Of a DNA stretch of 64,000 nt, positions 61,735 to 64,000 are shown piece after piece. A program made the position numbers and the translations under genes. Below the pieces are notes generated by a model, which saw only the letters and a program-made list of their open reading frames with translations, was not told the DNA's origin and made no database searches. This stretch comes from Oscillospiraceae bacterium (GTDB lineage Bacteria; Bacillota; Clostridia; Oscillospirales; Oscillospiraceae): positions 2,480,001-2,544,000 of the forward strand of contig AP025582.1 of NCBI GenBank assembly GCA_022846075.1, read 5' to 3'. How positions within the stretch are numbered: the first letter of the stretch is position 1; every line of letters begins with the position of its first letter.

Positions 61735-61768
61735 GGGCGCTCTTCCTTTCTCTTGGAACGTTTGGTTT

Positions 61769-61797
61769 ATTTTAGTCGGCGGGAGGGCGGTTGTCAA
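61769..61797 (-). promoter_or_regulatory. metY promoter
   Basis: On the minus strand TTGACA (61797-61792) and TAAAAT (61774-61769) are 17 bp apart. The -35 box overlaps the end of the GerMN gene. Confidence 0.8.
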
Positions 61798-62687
61798 GGA
61801 CTTTGGGACGGATCGGGCACAGGGTCCGCCGTCAGGGGCAGGGAGAGATCGGTCTCCCCAAACCGCTCCAAATCCTGCCCCTCCACCTGGAAGGACACCT
61901 GGACTCCCGGCTCCAGGGCGGCCAGAGTATCCACCACGGCGTAGAGCCGCTGGGCGGTCTGCTCCCCCTTCATCCACTCCTCGCTGAGGTCCACCACCAG
62001 GCGGCCCTTTTCCCGTTCCAGGGAGAGCAGGCGGGTCCCCTCAGGGCACACGGGGGAGAGCCCGGCGGTCTCCGGCCCGGCCAGGAGGGCCTGGAGGGCT
62101 GCCACCAGGCGGTCGTCCCCCACCTCCAGCCGGAGGGTGCGGCTCTCCCGGGACAGGACTTGCCCGCTGGGGAACCACAGCTCCGCCTCCAGCTCCGAGG
62201 GTCCTCCCTCGCCGTTGTCCAGCACCAGGTCGGAGGCGCGGAGCATCTGGTCCCGGAAGGGCCGGGGGCGGCCCTCCACTGTCAGGTAGACGGCCTCCAC
62301 GCTCTCCAGCTGGCACAGGGTCAGCACGATGCACCCGTCCGCCAGGGACAGGTCCACCCCGGAAAGCCCCCCGTAGGCCTCGGACAGGTCCACGAAGGCC
62401 ACCCCCTCCTCCACCCGCCAGCCCCGGAGGGTGGTGCCTCTGGGGAAGGGGGAGGCCAGCTCCGGGCTCTCCGGGCCGGAGAGCAGCAGGCGCAGCAGGC
62501 CGTCCACCGCCCCCCGCCCGGCGGGGAGGGCCCGTGTCTCGCTGTCCAGGGCGGCGCCGTCCTCCCGGCCCTGGTGGGTGGGGAAGTAGACGCTGTACTC
62601 CCCCTCCCTGCTCCCCCCATCCCCCTGGGCACATCCGGCGCAGAGGAGCAGGAGGGCCAGCAGCAGGGCGGAGATCCGTTTTTTCAT
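61794..62687 (-). CDS. Lipoprotein with two GerMN domains
   Basis: The 297-aa protein has a signal with lipobox LLCAGC (Cys 19). Two GerMN repeats follow: the first (about 30-150) includes VAFVDLSEAYGG, the second (about 165-285) LVVDLSEEWM. GerM of Bacillus acts in sporulation and germination, and related proteins sit next to two-component systems in Clostridia. ATG 62687 overlaps the kinase stop by four bases, so it is co-translated with the histidine kinase. Confidence 0.85.
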   Translation of the reverse strand: MKKRISALLLALLLLCAGCAQGDGGSREGEYSVYFPTHQGREDGAALDSETRALPAGRGAVDGLLRLLLSGPESPELASPFPRGTTLRGWRVEEGVAFVDLSEAYGGLSGVDLSLADGCIVLTLCQLESVEAVYLTVEGRPRPFRDQMLRASDLVLDNGEGGPSELEAELWFPSGQVLSRESRTLRLEVGDDRLVAALQALLAGPETAGLSPVCPEGTRLLSLEREKGRLVVDLSEEWMKGEQTAQRLYAVVDTLAALEPGVQVSFQVEGQDLERFGETDLSLPLTADPVPDPSQSP

Positions 62688-64000
62688 AGACTCCCCTCCC
62701 CCCGGCACAGCGGGAACGTGACGGTGAAGCAGGTGCCCTCCGGCTCCCGCCGCTGGGCCTTCACCGTGCCGCCGTGGCGGCGGGCGGTGTCCTGAACGAT
62801 GGACAGGCCCAGGCCCGTGCCGCCGGCAGCCCGGGAGCGGGCCTTGTCCACCCGGTAGAAGCGGTCGAAGATCTTGGCCAGATCCTCCTGGGGGATGCCC
62901 ACGCCGGTATCCTCCACCGTGAGGACGGCCCGGTCCAGCTCGGACCGGGCCGTGATGAGGACCCGGCCGCCGGGGAGGTTGTATTTCACCGCGTTTTCCA
63001 CCAGGTTGAAAATGATCTGATAGAGGTCGTCCCGGGTGCACCGGATATAGAGCCCGGGGGCCAGGTCCAGAGTGATGGACACGTCCACCGCCCGGGCCAG
63101 GGGCTCCAGCATGTGCTCCACCCGCCGGGCCACCTCCTCCACGTCCACCGGCTCGGTGTTCACGGGGGCGGCGGCGTCCAGCCGGGTGAGGGTGAGGAGC
63201 TTTTCCGTGATGCGCTGGAGCCGCTCGGACTCCTCCCCGATGTCCCCCACGAACTCCCGGACGGTGCCGGGGTCGATGTCCCCGTTCTGGAGAATGGAGT
63301 CGGTGAGGAGCCGGATGGAGGCCAGGGGGGTCTTGAGCTCGTGGGAGGCGTCGGACACGAAGCGGCGGCGGACCTCCTCCGTGGTCTGGAGGCGGCCGGT
63401 GAGCTCGTTGAACTCCTCCGCCATCTGGCTCAGCTCGTCCCCGCCCCCCATCTGGACCCGGTGGCTGTACTCCCCCGCCCGGACGATGCGGATGGCCCGG
63501 AGAAGCTCGGCGATCCGCCGGGTGAGGGCCTTGGAAAAGACGAAGGACAGGGCCAGGGTGACGGCGGCGATGACCAGCGAGATGGTGCGCAAGGTCTGCT
63601 GGATGCCCACCAGCAGCTTGCCCTGGTCGGCGTCATATTCGTCCACGTAGACCGCCCCCACCGTCATGCCCCGGTAGACCACGGGGGTGGCCGCCCGGCT
63701 GTGGAAGGCCCCCCCGGTATAGTCGGAGCGGAAGGTGTCGTTCCCCCGGAGGGAGGAGGTGATCTCCCCCAAAAGGGCGTAGCGGCCCACCGCCCCCGAG
63801 GCGGGAGAGCTGTCGTAGAGCACCACCCCGGCGGGGTCGGTGACCAGGACCCGGCTCAGTCCCGTGTCCCCCAGCACCTCCATGACCCGGCCCACCCCCT
63901 CCTGGCTCAGCCCCTCGGGGCCGGCCAGGGTGGAGGCGATGACGGCGGCCTGGCTTTGCAGGGAGTTCTGCTTGGACTTGAACACCAAGTCCTGGGAGAC
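62684..64000 (-). CDS. Sensor histidine kinase (partial, 5' end beyond window)
   Basis: At least 438 residues. The extracellular sensor part (LVTDPAGVVLYDSSPASGAV) is followed by a membrane helix (about 130-152), a HAMP domain, dimerisation/H box SDASHELKTPLASI, N box NLVENAVKYN, and G boxes DTGVGIPQEDLAKIF and GGTGLGLSIV. All catalytic motifs are present. The frame is open to the window edge, where the first membrane helix and a response regulator would be expected. It is coupled to the GerMN lipoprotein gene. Confidence 0.93.
   Translation of the reverse strand, partial: VSQDLVFKSKQNSLQSQAAVIASTLAGPEGLSQEGVGRVMEVLGDTGLSRVLVTDPAGVVLYDSSPASGAVGRYALLGEITSSLRGNDTFRSDYTGGAFHSRAATPVVYRGMTVGAVYVDEYDADQGKLLVGIQQTLRTISLVIAAVTLALSFVFSKALTRRIAELLRAIRIVRAGEYSHRVQMGGGDELSQMAEEFNELTGRLQTTEEVRRRFVSDASHELKTPLASIRLLTDSILQNGDIDPGTVREFVGDIGEESERLQRITEKLLTLTRLDAAAPVNTEPVDVEEVARRVEHMLEPLARAVDVSITLDLAPGLYIRCTRDDLYQIIFNLVENAVKYNLPGGRVLITARSELDRAVLTVEDTGVGIPQEDLAKIFDRFYRVDKARSRAAGGTGLGLSIVQDTARRHGGTVKAQRREPEGTCFTVTFPLCRGEGSL

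Noticed and set aside
61735-61793. SAM riboswitch upstream of metY
   Set aside because: The leader from the predicted promoter is only about 35 nt, too short for any known SAM riboswitch.

Overview
The window is high-GC chromosomal DNA from a spore-forming, Gram-positive gut-type Clostridium relative. It fits Oscillospiraceae of the Flavonifractor/Lawsonibacter/Pseudoflavonifractor kind. The evidence is GC-rich codon use, strong GGAGG ribosome binding sites, a CwlJ/GerQ-like spore-germination pair, a GerMN lipoprotein, RecD2, and Clostridia-type sugar ABC transport and HPr-like genes. The genus is inferred from gene style, not from a search.

Layout. (1) 1-8.4 kb is the right part of a prophage. 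It holds the end of a receptor-binding-type protein whose last codons are the variable repeat of a diversity-generating retroelement (DGR), then an Avd-like gene, the template repeat, the DGR reverse transcriptase, a late/lysis block (cell-wall binding protein, small membrane proteins, NlpC/P60-LysM endolysin, holin-like protein), and an accessory block with a ribbon-helix-helix repressor, an XRE repressor and an IS30-type DDE transposase. (2) 8.5-33.7 kb is host backbone: comF, a TraB/GumN-like protein, recD2, uvrA, a broken REP-associated (RAYT) transposase gene, an aldo/keto reductase, uvrB with a LexA-like box, radC, pyrE, a nitroreductase, cwlJ/gerQ-like genes, and a malto-oligosaccharide-type ABC operon (solute-binding protein, two permeases, LacI regulator, ATPase, HPr-like protein, MalQ). 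A YesL-like gene diverges from the operon, and palindromic LacI-type operators sit at both divergent promoters.

(3) 33,863-51,173 is a 17.3 kb integrative mobilizable element. It sits in the anticodon loop of a tRNA-Thr(CGT) gene and splits that gene into halves at 33,832-33,869 and 51,167-51,211. The inserted DNA does not restore the broken tRNA. Instead it carries a complete tRNA-Thr(CGT) of different sequence 31 bp inside its left end, in the same orientation. The element encodes a tyrosine integrase, excisionase, a RepA/DnaD-like initiator, a MobC-like protein, a relaxase with Sel1 repeats, a Fic toxin with its antitoxin, and a sigma-like membrane protein. Its cargo is a redox/export cluster of flavodoxins (one anchored by SLH domains, one a lipoprotein), lipoprotein alpha/beta hydrolases, an aldo/keto reductase, an iron alcohol dehydrogenase and a LysR regulator.

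(4) 51.2-56.4 kb, just beyond the tRNA, holds decayed parts of an older related element (excisionase joined to integrase) and an AT-rich restriction-modification locus with an HNH-type nuclease and a methyltransferase-specificity fusion. (5) 56.5-64 kb is host backbone again: an SDR gene broken onto a GGDEF remnant, an MFS transporter, an ECF-like sigma factor with a DUF2461 protein, metY, a GerMN lipoprotein and a histidine kinase that runs off the end.

The two most notable systems are the DGR (all eleven differences between repeats fall on template adenines) and the tRNA-splitting element that brings its own replacement tRNA.
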